Shown in pieces: positions 6,550 to 15,010 of a stretch of 21,533 bases of DNA. The DNA is from Oscillospiraceae bacterium. GTDB lineage: Bacteria > Bacillota > Clostridia > Oscillospirales > Ruminococcaceae. The stretch's first letter is position 1; each line of letters starts with the position of its first letter. Where the stretch lies: assembly GCA_016297675.1 (NCBI GenBank), contig JAEDGE010000012.1, positions 1 to 21,533 on the forward strand. The letters run 5' to 3'. A program made the position numbers and the translations under genes. Under the pieces are notes generated by a model, which was given only the letters and a program-made list of their open reading frames with translations, ran no database searches and had not been told where the DNA came from.

Positions 6550-9087
6550 ATGAAAAAAAGAAAAAACAAGGGATTATTGTTATTCCTTTCATTTCTCATG
6601 ATACTGCACGGGCTTTGTGGGGTTTCCAATCCAGCGTATGCACTCTATGAATGGGAAGAACCTGTAATGAGTATGAATGCAGAAAATACACAAGAATGGA
6701 ATGCTTTTCAGTATATTGTGGCAGAAGGGGAAATTACCATTGTTGGATATCAAGGATCCATCAACGGTACAATGGAAATTCCATCGGAAATAGAAGGACT
6801 GCCTGTCACACGTGTGGAGAACAACGCATTCTATGAACAGGATGGGTTAATAGAAGTTGTGATTCCGATTACCGTGATTGAAATCGGCAGTACTGCATTT
6901 CATAACTGTCATAACTTGCAAACATTCATAGTTGATGCGGATAATCCGGCGTACTGTGTAAAAAATGGACTTTTGCTGGATAAAAGTGAAAGTATTTTGA
7001 TTCGTTGCCCAAGTGGACGATACGGCGAAGTCAATGATATACCGGAAACTGTTTTTTTGATTGCAGATTCTGCCTTTGGAGATTGCACCTCTTTGACCAG
7101 TGTCATATTACCACAATCGGTCATTTCGATTGGAAAGCTTGCGTTTTCCTATTGTACATCACTCAATCGTATCGTGTTACCGGAAGGGTTGCAAAAAATC
7201 GGGGATGGTGCTTTCTGGAACTGCATTGCTTTGCAGGAGATGCAGCTTCCCTCCAATTTACAGTCGTTAGGACTTCTGACATTTTCAAACTGTCGGGCAC
7301 TTTCAGAGATCACTGTGCCATCGCTTTCCGGTCAAATACCAAATGGTGCTTTTGCTGGTTGTTCTGCCTTGCAGCGGGTGGTGATTGAAGAGGGCATTAC
7401 GACATTGACAGCAGAAGCCTTTTCCGGCTGTACGGCATTGCAGGAGGTGCAGTTGCCGAATACGATAGAGACCATACAGGAAAAAGCCTTTCAAGATTGC
7501 TGTTCTTTGCAGCAAATTGTGATACCGTCTTCGGTTTCCAGTTTGAGTGCGTACTCTTTTTTGGGCTGCACAGCTTTATCCAGCATCTATGTGGCAGAGG
7601 ATAACCCCTATTACACGGTTCTGGATGGCATTTTGCTGCGTTCTAATTTGGAGGAACTGGTATTTTGCCCACCGGCATTGTCGCTCACGGATTACACGAT
7701 ACCAGAAAGCGTTACCATCATAGATGACTATGCTTTTCAGAATAATCTGCAAATGCAGTCGATTACCATACCAGAAACGGTACAGGAATTGAAATCTGCT
7801 TTTTGCTACAATGCGGACAACCTGAAAGAAGTGCAGATTGAAACCGATGCGGATATTCCGGAATATGCTTTTCAAAGCTGCGACCAGTTGGCAGATGTGA
7901 CTTTGCAGGATGGAATTTCAAAAGTTGGAACAGGTGCATTTTTGGACTGTGTTTCCCTGTGCAGTGTAGAAATTCCCGAAACAGTCACCACAATTGGTTC
8001 TCATGCATTTGGTTATCAGTTGGATGCGGAATCGCAAACCGGTTTGGTAACGCTTCCGTATTTTTCTATTTTGTGCTATGCAGATACGGCAGCAGAACAG
8101 TATGCAGCTGAAAACGGCTTTTCTGTTCAGATTTTGGATCCGATTTGTACGACCGCCACAACAGAAACAACCCCACCGATAGAAACGACTTCATCAGACG
8201 TGTGGGAAGAAACAACGACCACTGACATGACAAGCCATCTTCCGGATTTCACTGTCACGACGACCACCACCACATTGGGTAGCGTGGATACCAGTCAAAC
8301 GACGACAAGAAGTACAACAACAGAAGAAACCAGTACGACAACCACCACCACAAAAGCAGGTTCCATCGCCTCAGAACTGACAACAACCTCCTTAAAATGG
8401 GATACCACGACCACCCCCATCTTTGCCACTACGACGACCACTACCACGACCGCCATAGCAATGACAACCATGACCACCACGACTACAATTTCTGCTACTA
8501 CCATGACTACAACCACTGCTACTACGATAACCACGACTGCCACCACTACCACAATGACTACGACAACCACGGCAACAACCAATACCACTTTGCCTACTAC
8601 GATGACTACCGTGACCACTACTACCCATACCACCACTGCCACAACCATGACAACCGTCACGACCACAACCAGTACCACAGCGATTCCTACTGTTACTACT
8701 ACATCGACGATGCCGACCACGCCAACTACAACGACCCCACCGGCAACGACTACAACGATGACAACATTTATTACTACCACTACGACTACAACCGTTTTTG
8801 CTACTACCACAACGATTGCAACAACCCATACCAATCCTGTGGAAGTCGCTTCTCTTGGGGATGTGGACGCAAATGGAATCGTTTCTGTGGAAGATGCGGT
8901 TATGGTATTAACTTACTATGCAAGGCATTCTGCCAATCTGCCGGTTTATTTGTTTTCAGAATCAGATTCCGCAGCAGAACAGGCAGCCTTCAAACGTGCC
9001 GATACGGATGGAAACGGATGGATTACGGTGGAAGATGCAGTCTGGATTTTGGAATGGTATGCAAAGTATTCTGCTGGTTTGCTGTGA
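6550..9087 (+). CDS. Secreted BspA-type leucine-rich-repeat protein with long Thr linker and dockerin
   Basis: Protein of 845 residues. Residues 1-31 are a signal peptide (KKRK start, hydrophobic core, cleavage after PAYA). Residues about 70-530 hold BspA/LRR_5 repeats of roughly 23 residues, each with a core like 'I...AF..C..L..V.LP' (for example AFSGCTALQEVQLP). These repeats normally mediate binding, not catalysis; no enzyme domain is seen. Residues about 533-762 are a threonine-dominated linker with scattered Met, Ile, Ala and Pro. The C-terminal dockerin (about 770-845) has two near-identical Ca-binding repeats (DVDANGIVSVEDAV and DTDGNGWITVEDAV). It is therefore likely an adhesin or structural part docked on a scaffoldin. 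The ATG at 6550 has GGGAG 7 bp upstream. It lies between two GH9 genes but has its own promoter and terminator. The ligand is unknown. Confidence 0.9.
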   Translation: MKKRKNKGLLLFLSFLMILHGLCGVSNPAYALYEWEEPVMSMNAENTQEWNAFQYIVAEGEITIVGYQGSINGTMEIPSEIEGLPVTRVENNAFYEQDGLIEVVIPITVIEIGSTAFHNCHNLQTFIVDADNPAYCVKNGLLLDKSESILIRCPSGRYGEVNDIPETVFLIADSAFGDCTSLTSVILPQSVISIGKLAFSYCTSLNRIVLPEGLQKIGDGAFWNCIALQEMQLPSNLQSLGLLTFSNCRALSEITVPSLSGQIPNGAFAGCSALQRVVIEEGITTLTAEAFSGCTALQEVQLPNTIETIQEKAFQDCCSLQQIVIPSSVSSLSAYSFLGCTALSSIYVAEDNPYYTVLDGILLRSNLEELVFCPPALSLTDYTIPESVTIIDDYAFQNNLQMQSITIPETVQELKSAFCYNADNLKEVQIETDADIPEYAFQSCDQLADVTLQDGISKVGTGAFLDCVSLCSVEIPETVTTIGSHAFGYQLDAESQTGLVTLPYFSILCYADTAAEQYAAENGFSVQILDPICTTATTETTPPIETTSSDVWEETTTTDMTSHLPDFTVTTTTTTLGSVDTSQTTTRSTTTEETSTTTTTTKAGSIASELTTTSLKWDTTTTPIFATTTTTTTTAIAMTTMTTTTTISATTMTTTTATTITTTATTTTMTTTTTATTNTTLPTTMTTVTTTTHTTTATTMTTVTTTTSTTAIPTVTTTSTMPTTPTTTTPPATTTTMTTFITTTTTTTVFATTTTIATTHTNPVEVASLGDVDANGIVSVEDAVMVLTYYARHSANLPVYLFSESDSAAEQAAFKRADTDGNGWITVEDAVWILEWYAKYSAGLL
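8147..8835 (+). repeat. Low-complexity ACN-codon tract of about 690 bp
   Basis: Imperfect triplet repeat encoding the Thr linker of the LRR-dockerin protein. Thr codons ACT, ACC, ACA and ACG are all used, with ATG, ATT, GCC and CCN inserted. A sub-repeat of the type TTMTTVTTTT occurs at least twice (around 8597-8680). On the opposite strand it gives a meaningless valine-rich frame. Confidence 0.92.
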
Positions 9088-9125
9088 TGGAAATTCAGTA
9101 AGGTCAAAATTTACGATTTTGCAAT

Positions 9126-9145
9126 ATCGGCAATGAATTGCCGAT
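9126..9145. other. Short perfect hairpin after the LRR-dockerin gene
   Basis: ATCGGCAA (9126-9133), four bases, TTGCCGAT (9138-9145). No T-run follows on either side, so it is not a normal terminator. It may protect the 3' end of the transcript or be a remnant of a small repeat. Confidence 0.4.
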
Positions 9146-9196
9146 GGCGGCTCTTGGTGGCAATAGCGGGCAGTATAAAATAGAAATATTCATCAT

Positions 9197-9236
9197 ATGA
9201 CAGCCGGTAGATAAACGCCTATCGGCTGTCATTTTG
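9197..9236 (+). terminator. Rho-independent terminator of the LRR-dockerin gene
   Basis: A 14-bp stem with one G-U pair (9197-9210 with 9219-9232) and 8-nt loop, followed by a short T-run (9232-9235) and TT after two G. It sits about 110 bp past the stop codon. Confidence 0.8.
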
Positions 9237-9267
9237 GTTAGTATCATCATAAAAATGAAAAAGCACA

Positions 9268-9296
9268 TTGACTTTTGATATAATTTGCTGTATAAT
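9268..9296 (+). promoter_or_regulatory. Sigma-A promoter for GH9-CBM3c-dockerin gene
   Basis: TTGACT (9268-9273), 17 bp, TATAAT (9291-9296). A second TATAAT at 9279-9284 lies in the spacer and cannot use the same -35. Start near 9303; leader about 51 nt. Confidence 0.8.
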
Positions 9297-9353
9297 GAAA
9301 GCATCGTATCTGTTTGTATACTTTTTGGAATCGTAGAGAAAGGAAGAACCAAG

Positions 9354-11885
9354 ATGAATCATTGGAAGAAAACAGGAAAGCGGATGTTAGCCGGGTTATT
9401 AGGAACTGTGATGCTGCAAACTGCGGTCAGCCTTCCGACAGGAAGTGCAGTCGATGTGGAGTACAACTATGCGAAAGCTTTACAGTATTCCATCTATTTC
9501 TATGACGGTAATATGTGCGGAACAGAGGTGAGCGAAAATGATCGCTATCAATGGCGTGGGGATTGCCATACCTATGATGCACAAGTTCCGTTACAGCCTA
9601 TGGTGGACAGTGTCGGTACGAACTTATCACAGTCTTTTATTGACGAGTATCGGGAGATTCTTGACCCGGATGGAGATGGTTATGTCGATGTTGCCGGCGG
9701 ATTTCACGATGCCGGAGACCATGTCAAATTTGGAATGCCGGAGAATTATGCGGCGTCTACATTGGGTTGGGGATATTATGAATTCCGGGATTCTTATGCA
9801 AAAACGGGACAGGATGACCATATCGAAACCATTTTGCGGTATTTTAACGATTATCTGATGAAGTGCACCTTCCGGAATGCAGACGGTGATGTCATTGCAC
9901 ATTGTTATCAGGTAGGGGACGGCGATATTGACCATGCTTACTGGAATGCACCGGAGATTGATGCAATGGCAAGACCAGCATTTTTCCTCACAGAGGACAA
10001 ACCACAGACCGATTATGTAGCTTCTGCTGCCGCTTCTTTGGCAATCAATTATCTGAATTTCAAGGATACCGATCCAACCTATGCCGCTGAATCGCTGGAC
10101 TATGCGAAAGCACTATTCCGCTTTGCACAGACACACGAAAAACAGCTGAGTGACAATGCCGATGGTCCGAAGCAATATTATGTCTCCTCTAAATGGGAGG
10201 ATGATTACTGCTGGGCAGCCGCTTGGCTCTATAAAATCACGGGGGATATGCAGTATCTCGAAGAAATTTATCCATATTATGATTATTATGCAGCACCATG
10301 CTATGTATACTGCTGGAACGATATGTGGAGTGGGGTACAGTGTATTTTAGGAGAAATCTCCGAAGAAACGCCGCTGAATGCGGGAGAGTACACTTACCCG
10401 AACTTTATTGATGATTATAAGGTAGCTGCGAATAAGAGTCCCTATGAGGAAATGAACTGCTGGGATTCCGTAGAGAAAGCCATCAATACCTATATGACCG
10501 GCGGCATTGGGACGATTACACCGGCAGGCTATTTCTGGCTCAATACGTGGGGGTCTGCACGATATAATACTGCTGCACAGCTGGTTGCACTGGTCTATGA
10601 CAAGTACAACAACAATGGACAGCCGTCTGAATACAGCGAATGGGCAAAGGAACAGATGCAATACCTGATGGGGAACAATCCGTTAAATCGTGCCTATATC
10701 GTTGGCTACAGTGAAAATGCAGCGAAATATCCACACCATCGTGCAGCATCCGGTTTGACAAAGTGCGAGGATACCAGAGAGCAGCGTCATGTTCTGTATG
10801 GGGCACTGGTCGGTGGTCCAGATGCCAGTGACCAGCACAACGATGTCACTGCGGACTGGACTTATAATGAAGTGACCATTGATTATAATGCAGCGTTTGT
10901 CGGTGCATGTGCCGGTTTGTACGAATACTTCGGCGATGACAGTATGCAGGTGACACCGGATTTTCCGCCGTTGGAAGAGGGCGGCGGCGAAGCAGGCGGT
11001 GGTAATCATTACTGGGTAGAGGCATTTGCGGTGGACGATCCGTGCAGCGGCGGTGCCGGTACTACGAAAATCTCCATGAAAGTCATGACAGATTCTATCA
11101 CACCGAGAACGGATGTGACGGTACGGTATTATTTCAGTACGGAAGAAATGCAGGATGCAAGCCTTGTAACTGTGAAGGAACTATATGACCAGGCAGCAAC
11201 AGAAGCAGCTCCGGCAGATGGTGTCATAACAGGACCGTTCCAGTACAATGCATCTTTTGATCCAAATATTTATTATTTTGAAGTGGCGTGGGATGGATAT
11301 ACCATTGCAAATTCCAATAAGAAATACCAGTGCTGTGTTGGCTTATATTACGGTGACCAGTGGGATGCCTCCAATGACTGGAGTTATCAGGGGCTGCCTG
11401 TGCTGACGGATTCCGAAATGTTTGGAGACGGCAACGAAGTACAGACCGATTATATCTGTGTTTATGCCGATGGAGAGTTGGTAGGCGGCATTGAGCCGGA
11501 TGGCAGTACACCGAAACCGGCAGAAACCACGACCACAGAAACCACGACTACGACTACGACTACGACAACAACGACCACCACTGCCACAACCGTTTCTACG
11601 ACTTCTGCCGCATCGGAAACGACTACCGCACAAACCAGTACACCCAACAGTGACACAGTTCCTGTTCTTTATGGAGATGTGAATTTGGACGGGAAGGTCG
11701 ATTTGACCGATGCGATTACCATGAACAAATATCAGGCAAAAGTAATTGTAGAATTTACATCTGCACAGATGGCAAATGCCAATTGTGATATAGCAGACGG
11801 TACAGGAACCATTGATGAAAAGGATGCGATCGCTCTGATCAATTTTGTAATTATGATTGAAAAGGAGCTGCCGAAGCTGTCATAA
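9354..11885 (+). CDS. Secreted GH9 endoglucanase with CBM3c-like module and dockerin
   Basis: Protein of 843 residues, a theme-B GH9 enzyme (GH9 joined to family 3c CBM), a class that usually works as a processive endoglucanase. Signal peptide 1-32 (cleavage after TGSA). The GH9 domain runs about 33-530: catalytic DAGD (D119, D122), the PHHR motif at 460, and catalytic acid E506 in YNEVTIDYN. CBM3c-like module at 552-717, recognised by WDASNDWSYQGL and by VYADGELVGGIEP at its end. Thr linker about 724-763, then a dockerin (about 768-842) with a canonical first repeat (DVNLDGKVDLTDA) and an atypical second one (ADGTGTIDEKDA). The ATG at 9354 follows AAAGGA at 9339-9344. The catalytic N-terminus resembles that of the first GH9 gene (YAK.LQYS.YFYD.NMCG), so the two are probably paralogues. 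All catalytic residues are present. Confidence 0.94.
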   Translation: MNHWKKTGKRMLAGLLGTVMLQTAVSLPTGSAVDVEYNYAKALQYSIYFYDGNMCGTEVSENDRYQWRGDCHTYDAQVPLQPMVDSVGTNLSQSFIDEYREILDPDGDGYVDVAGGFHDAGDHVKFGMPENYAASTLGWGYYEFRDSYAKTGQDDHIETILRYFNDYLMKCTFRNADGDVIAHCYQVGDGDIDHAYWNAPEIDAMARPAFFLTEDKPQTDYVASAAASLAINYLNFKDTDPTYAAESLDYAKALFRFAQTHEKQLSDNADGPKQYYVSSKWEDDYCWAAAWLYKITGDMQYLEEIYPYYDYYAAPCYVYCWNDMWSGVQCILGEISEETPLNAGEYTYPNFIDDYKVAANKSPYEEMNCWDSVEKAINTYMTGGIGTITPAGYFWLNTWGSARYNTAAQLVALVYDKYNNNGQPSEYSEWAKEQMQYLMGNNPLNRAYIVGYSENAAKYPHHRAASGLTKCEDTREQRHVLYGALVGGPDASDQHNDVTADWTYNEVTIDYNAAFVGACAGLYEYFGDDSMQVTPDFPPLEEGGGEAGGGNHYWVEAFAVDDPCSGGAGTTKISMKVMTDSITPRTDVTVRYYFSTEEMQDASLVTVKELYDQAATEAAPADGVITGPFQYNASFDPNIYYFEVAWDGYTIANSNKKYQCCVGLYYGDQWDASNDWSYQGLPVLTDSEMFGDGNEVQTDYICVYADGELVGGIEPDGSTPKPAETTTTETTTTTTTTTTTTTTATTVSTTSAASETTTAQTSTPNSDTVPVLYGDVNLDGKVDLTDAITMNKYQAKVIVEFTSAQMANANCDIADGTGTIDEKDAIALINFVIMIEKELPKLS
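11524..11643 (+). repeat. ACN-codon repeat encoding Thr linker of GH9-CBM3c protein
   Basis: About 40 codons, mostly Thr with Ser, Ala and Glu, between the CBM3c-like module and the dockerin. All four Thr codons are mixed. Confidence 0.88.
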
Positions 11886-11949
11886 GTAGAATTACAGTTA
11901 CATGATGCAAATCAATAGATTTCGGTCTAAAAAGAAGGGAATTTTTATT

Positions 11950-12450
11950 TTGAATACAGAACAAATTACAGAAGTAAAACAAATTTTTAAAACGCATCAA
12001 TTCGGGAAATTATTTTCTGGTGATACGGAAAATACGTTTATCCAGTTCTTTCGCTATTGTTTTGTCGGGGGTTTTGCAACAGTAGTAGACTGGGCGTTGT
12101 CTTCCCTGTTGTTTTATCTGGTCTTTTCTGGCACGGGCTATGCAGCATTTTGCAACGGGATTTCTTTTGTTGCAGGATTGCTGGTGAACTATTTTCTCAG
12201 TACTTTCTGGATTTTTAAACAGTCCAGAGTGAAAAATCGGTTTTTGGAGTTTCTCTCTTTTGCAGCCATTGGGGTGGTCGGATTGTTGCTGACAATTGGC
12301 ATTACCAAGGGTTTTGCGTGGGCACTGGCAGATGTGACCAGCTTGTATCAGATTATCAGTAAGGTTGTTTCGACGGCAGTGGCATTCTTTTGGAACTTCT
12401 TTGCCAGAAAATATTTGCTTTATACGAAAAAAACGACAGACGAATCATAA
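11950..12450 (+). CDS. GtrA-family membrane protein
   Basis: GtrA-like proteins are small four-helix membrane proteins linked to movement of lipid-linked sugars or cell-surface glycosylation; the substrate here is unknown. From the TTG at 11950 the protein has 166 residues with four hydrophobic segments (about residues 27-47, 57-77, 92-116 and 124-146). Typical family features are FFRYCFVGGFATVVDW at the first helix and NYFLSTFWIF after the second. The TTG start is favoured by AGAAGGGA at 11933-11940, 9 bp before it. The in-frame ATGs at 11902 and 11905 have no ribosome binding site. There is no terminator between the GH9-CBM3c stop (11885) and this gene, and no clear promoter, so it may be cotranscribed with the cellulase. 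The beta-CASP gene follows after 34 bp. Confidence 0.85.
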   Translation: MNTEQITEVKQIFKTHQFGKLFSGDTENTFIQFFRYCFVGGFATVVDWALSSLLFYLVFSGTGYAAFCNGISFVAGLLVNYFLSTFWIFKQSRVKNRFLEFLSFAAIGVVGLLLTIGITKGFAWALADVTSLYQIISKVVSTAVAFFWNFFARKYLLYTKKTTDES

Positions 12451-12484
12451 AAAGAAAACAGACCACAGAAAGGTGTGAGACGGT

Positions 12485-14074
12485 ATGAAACTGTTGTTCA
12501 TTGGTGCCACCCACGAGGTAACGGGTAGCTGTACCTATTTAGAAGCCTGCGGAAAGCGAATTTTGATTGACTACGGCATGGAACAGGGACGAGATACCTA
12601 TGAGAACATTCGTGTGCCCTGTGCACCGGCAGAGATTGACTATGTCTTTTTGACGCACGCACACATTGACCATTCCGGTTTGCTGCCGCTGTTGTATGCA
12701 GGCGGCTTTCGGGGGGAAATTCATGCAACACAGGCAACCGTTTCGCTCTGTCAGATTATGCTGCGGGACAGTGCCCATATTCAGGAATTTGAAGCCGAGT
12801 GGCGAAATCGCAAGGCAAAACGAAGCGGCGGCGATGTGTATACACCACTGTATACGATGCAGGAGGCACTTGGTTCACTGGAGCACTTGGTACCGCATCC
12901 ATATGAGGAGAAAATTGCCGTTGCAGAGGGGATTACCATTCGGTTTTTGGATGCCGGACATCTGCTGGGTTCGTCCAGCATTGAAATCTGGCTGACGGAA
13001 AACGGGGAAACCAGAAAACTTCTGGTTTCCGGCGACATCGGGAACTTCCATCAGCCATTGATTCGAGATCCACAATATGCAGATTCTGCGGATTATGTCA
13101 TTATGGAATCCACCTATGGAAACCGGCTGCATGAAAAGCCAAAGGATTATATTCAGGATTTTGTGAAAATTTTGTTGGAAACGTTTCAGCGTGGCGGCAG
13201 TGTGATTATTCCGTCCTTTGCCGTTGGTAGAACACAGGAATTGCTGTATTTTCTGAAACAGATTAAGGATCAGAATTTGCTGGGTAGCTATCAAGAGGTT
13301 CCCATCTATGTGGACAGTCCGCTTGCAATTGAAGCCACGGAGGTCTTTCAACGGAACAAAGAAAGCTGTTTTGACGAAGAAGCCCTTGCCTATGTGCAGC
13401 GTGGGGAAAATCCCATCGGGGTTTCTGGACTGCGGACTGCCGTGACCAGTGAGGCATCCATGGCAATTAACACCGACCCTCGTCCGAAGATTGTGATTTC
13501 CGCCAGTGGAATGTGTGAAGCCGGACGGATTAAGCATCACTTAAAGCATAATCTGTGGAAGCCGGAAAATACCATTTTGTTTGTTGGTTATCAGGCAGCT
13601 GGTTCATTGGGACGCAGATTGCTGGACGGAGCAAATTATGTGACATTATTCGGCGAATCCGTCAAGGTGGCTGCCCAAATCCGGCAGCTTCCGGGTATGA
13701 GCGGACATGCTGACCAGAAGGGGCTACAGATTTGGATTCAGCATGTGCAGGACGTGAAAAAAGTGTTTGTCATTCATGGGGAAACTGCGGCAGCAGATAC
13801 ATTTACGGCACTGTTGAACGAACAAAATATTTCAGCTTATGCACCCTACAGCGGTACGGAGTTTGACTTGCTTAGCGGACAATTCCTGTATGAGGCAGAG
13901 CCAGTTTATCTGGAAAAGCCGAAGTCTGCAAAGGCATCTGCAACATATGACCGGTTGCAAATCGCATTGGATCGGGTGACAGCTTATATTCAGAATGCCA
14001 GAGGCTATTCCAATAAGGAGTTGGCAAAGATGGCAGACCAGCTGACACAGCTTTGCAATAAATGGGAACAGTAA
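12485..14074 (+). CDS. Metallo-beta-lactamase-fold, beta-CASP RNA-nuclease-like protein
   Basis: Protein of 529 residues in the CPSF/Ysh1-like group of beta-CASP metallo-hydrolases, which cut RNA with two zinc ions. Metal motifs: HAHIDH (H58, H60, D62, H63), GHLLGSSSIE, and SGDIGN. Beta-CASP motifs: A in ESTYGNR, B in SASGMCEAGRIKHHL, C in SGHADQ. A histidine in motif C is the RNA-type feature. It lacks the domains that mark RNase J. The last 55 or so residues form a charged helical tail. ATG at 12485 with AAAGGTG upstream. It follows the GtrA gene by 34 bp, suggesting one transcript. The real substrate is unknown. Confidence 0.9.
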   Translation: MKLLFIGATHEVTGSCTYLEACGKRILIDYGMEQGRDTYENIRVPCAPAEIDYVFLTHAHIDHSGLLPLLYAGGFRGEIHATQATVSLCQIMLRDSAHIQEFEAEWRNRKAKRSGGDVYTPLYTMQEALGSLEHLVPHPYEEKIAVAEGITIRFLDAGHLLGSSSIEIWLTENGETRKLLVSGDIGNFHQPLIRDPQYADSADYVIMESTYGNRLHEKPKDYIQDFVKILLETFQRGGSVIIPSFAVGRTQELLYFLKQIKDQNLLGSYQEVPIYVDSPLAIEATEVFQRNKESCFDEEALAYVQRGENPIGVSGLRTAVTSEASMAINTDPRPKIVISASGMCEAGRIKHHLKHNLWKPENTILFVGYQAAGSLGRRLLDGANYVTLFGESVKVAAQIRQLPGMSGHADQKGLQIWIQHVQDVKKVFVIHGETAAADTFTALLNEQNISAYAPYSGTEFDLLSGQFLYEAEPVYLEKPKSAKASATYDRLQIALDRVTAYIQNARGYSNKELAKMADQLTQLCNKWEQ

Positions 14075-14180
14075 AAACGTTCTGCCGAATGGAGAAATAA
14101 AAAGTTTTTCGGTGCAGCAATTTTTCAAAAATGCTGCCGAGGCGTGCAGAGGGCGAATATCCTCTGTGGAGCGAACGAGT

Positions 14181-14210
14181 TTGTATAAGGTTTTTATAAG
14201 AAAATATTAT
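14181..14210 (+). promoter_or_regulatory. Weak candidate promoter for the nitroreductase gene
   Basis: TTGTAT (14181-14186), 18 bp, TATTAT (14205-14210). Start near 14217 would place the hairpin at 14223-14253 at the very 5' end of the mRNA. Each hexamer departs from consensus, so confidence is low. Confidence 0.35.
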
Positions 14211-14222
14211 GAATTATAAAAT

Positions 14223-14255
14223 ACAGCACCGCACAAACTCCGTGTGGTGCTGTTT
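14223..14255 (+). other. 12-bp hairpin just upstream of the nitroreductase gene
   Basis: ACAGCACCGCAC (14223-14234) pairs with 14242-14253 with one G-U, 7-nt loop, then TTTC. Either a weak-tailed terminator for the upstream beta-CASP gene or a 5' stabilising/attenuating hairpin of the nitroreductase mRNA. The AGGAGG at 14268-14273 lies outside the stem. Confidence 0.5.
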
Positions 14256-14281
14256 CAAAAAATCACAGGAGGAAATCCATT

Positions 14282-14806
14282 ATGTCAAATACCATGATAG
14301 AAACCATTATTCGTCGTCGAAGTGTCAAAAAATATACCAGTGAACCGGTATCAGAATCCGATTTGGAACAGATTCTGCGTGCCGGACAGTATGCTCCAAG
14401 CGGCAGAAATCTCATGGCAACAAAATTTGTTGTGGTAGAAAATCCAGAAATCCGGAATCAGCTCTCTAAAATGAATGCTGCCATCATGGGCGTAGAGGCA
14501 GACCCGTTCTATGGAGCACCGGTTGTAGTTTGGGTACTGGCGGACAGAACCGTACACACCTATGTGGAAGACGGCAGCCTTGCCATTGGCAATCTGTTGT
14601 TGGCAGCACATGCTCTGGGTCTGGGCAGCTGCTGGATTCACCGTGCCAAAGAGATGAGCGAATTGCCGGAGGGACGTGCACTGTTGCAGCAGTGGGGGAT
14701 ACCAGATGATTATATTGGTGTTGGCTGCTGTATTTTGGGACATGCTGTCGGAGAAATGCCGGAGCAGAAACCCAGAAAAACGGATCAAATTGTGTTTGTA
14801 AAATAA
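14282..14806 (+). CDS. Nitroreductase-family flavoprotein
   Basis: Protein of 174 residues. The family binds FMN and reduces nitro groups, quinones or other acceptors with NAD(P)H. The N-terminal RRRSVKKYTSEPVSESDLEQ segment and the following APSGRNLM are the usual FMN-binding start. LLLAAHALGLGSCWI in the second half is the other conserved helix. The C-terminus GVGCCILGHAVGEMPEQKPR matches small nitroreductases. No extra ferredoxin domain is present, so it is the short, single-domain type. Strong AGGAGG ribosome binding site 8 bp before the ATG. No neighbour points to a particular substrate. Confidence 0.9.
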   Translation: MSNTMIETIIRRRSVKKYTSEPVSESDLEQILRAGQYAPSGRNLMATKFVVVENPEIRNQLSKMNAAIMGVEADPFYGAPVVVWVLADRTVHTYVEDGSLAIGNLLLAAHALGLGSCWIHRAKEMSELPEGRALLQQWGIPDDYIGVGCCILGHAVGEMPEQKPRKTDQIVFVK

Positions 14807-14827
14807 CATAAGCTTTATCCGCCGGAC

Positions 14828-14899
14828 GGTTCAGACAAGTTTTCCCTAAGAAATCCGAAAATGGATTTGCGTGGGTTCAGACAAGGTTCCCTTAAGAAA
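14828..14899 (+). repeat. Direct repeat of 26 bp upstream of rpmE
   Basis: Two copies (14828-14853 and 14874-14899), starting GGTTCAGACAAG and ending TAAGAAA, match at 23 of 26 positions with a 46-bp period. A 6-bp hairpin (AAATCC at 14851-14856 with GGATTT at 14863-14868) lies between them. This 327-bp gap (14807-15133) otherwise holds the rpmE promoter and leader. Confidence 0.7.
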
Positions 14900-14975
14900 A
14901 ATTGATTTCACCGATAGGGATAGAATGCGATTTTTGTATAAAAATAAGACAAAATGTAAAAAAATAAGTTTCCGC

Positions 14976-15004
14976 TTGACAAGGCTGCTCAAAAGTAGTA
15001 TAAT
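14976..15004 (+). promoter_or_regulatory. Perfect consensus sigma-A promoter for rpmE
   Basis: TTGACA (14976-14981), 17 bp, TATAAT (14999-15004). Start near 15011. It overlaps and argues against a spurious 88-codon frame at 14871-15137. Confidence 0.88.
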
Positions 15005-15010
15005 AAAATT

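Noticed and set aside
8295..8834. Valine-rich open frame of 179 codons on the minus strand
   Set aside because: It is the reverse complement of the ACN (Thr) codon tract; no ribosome binding site, and the peptide is meaningless.
8395..9101. His/Asp/Tyr-rich plus-strand frame of over 230 codons
   Set aside because: It is the +2-frame shadow of the Thr-codon tract and dockerin; low complexity with no independent start signal.
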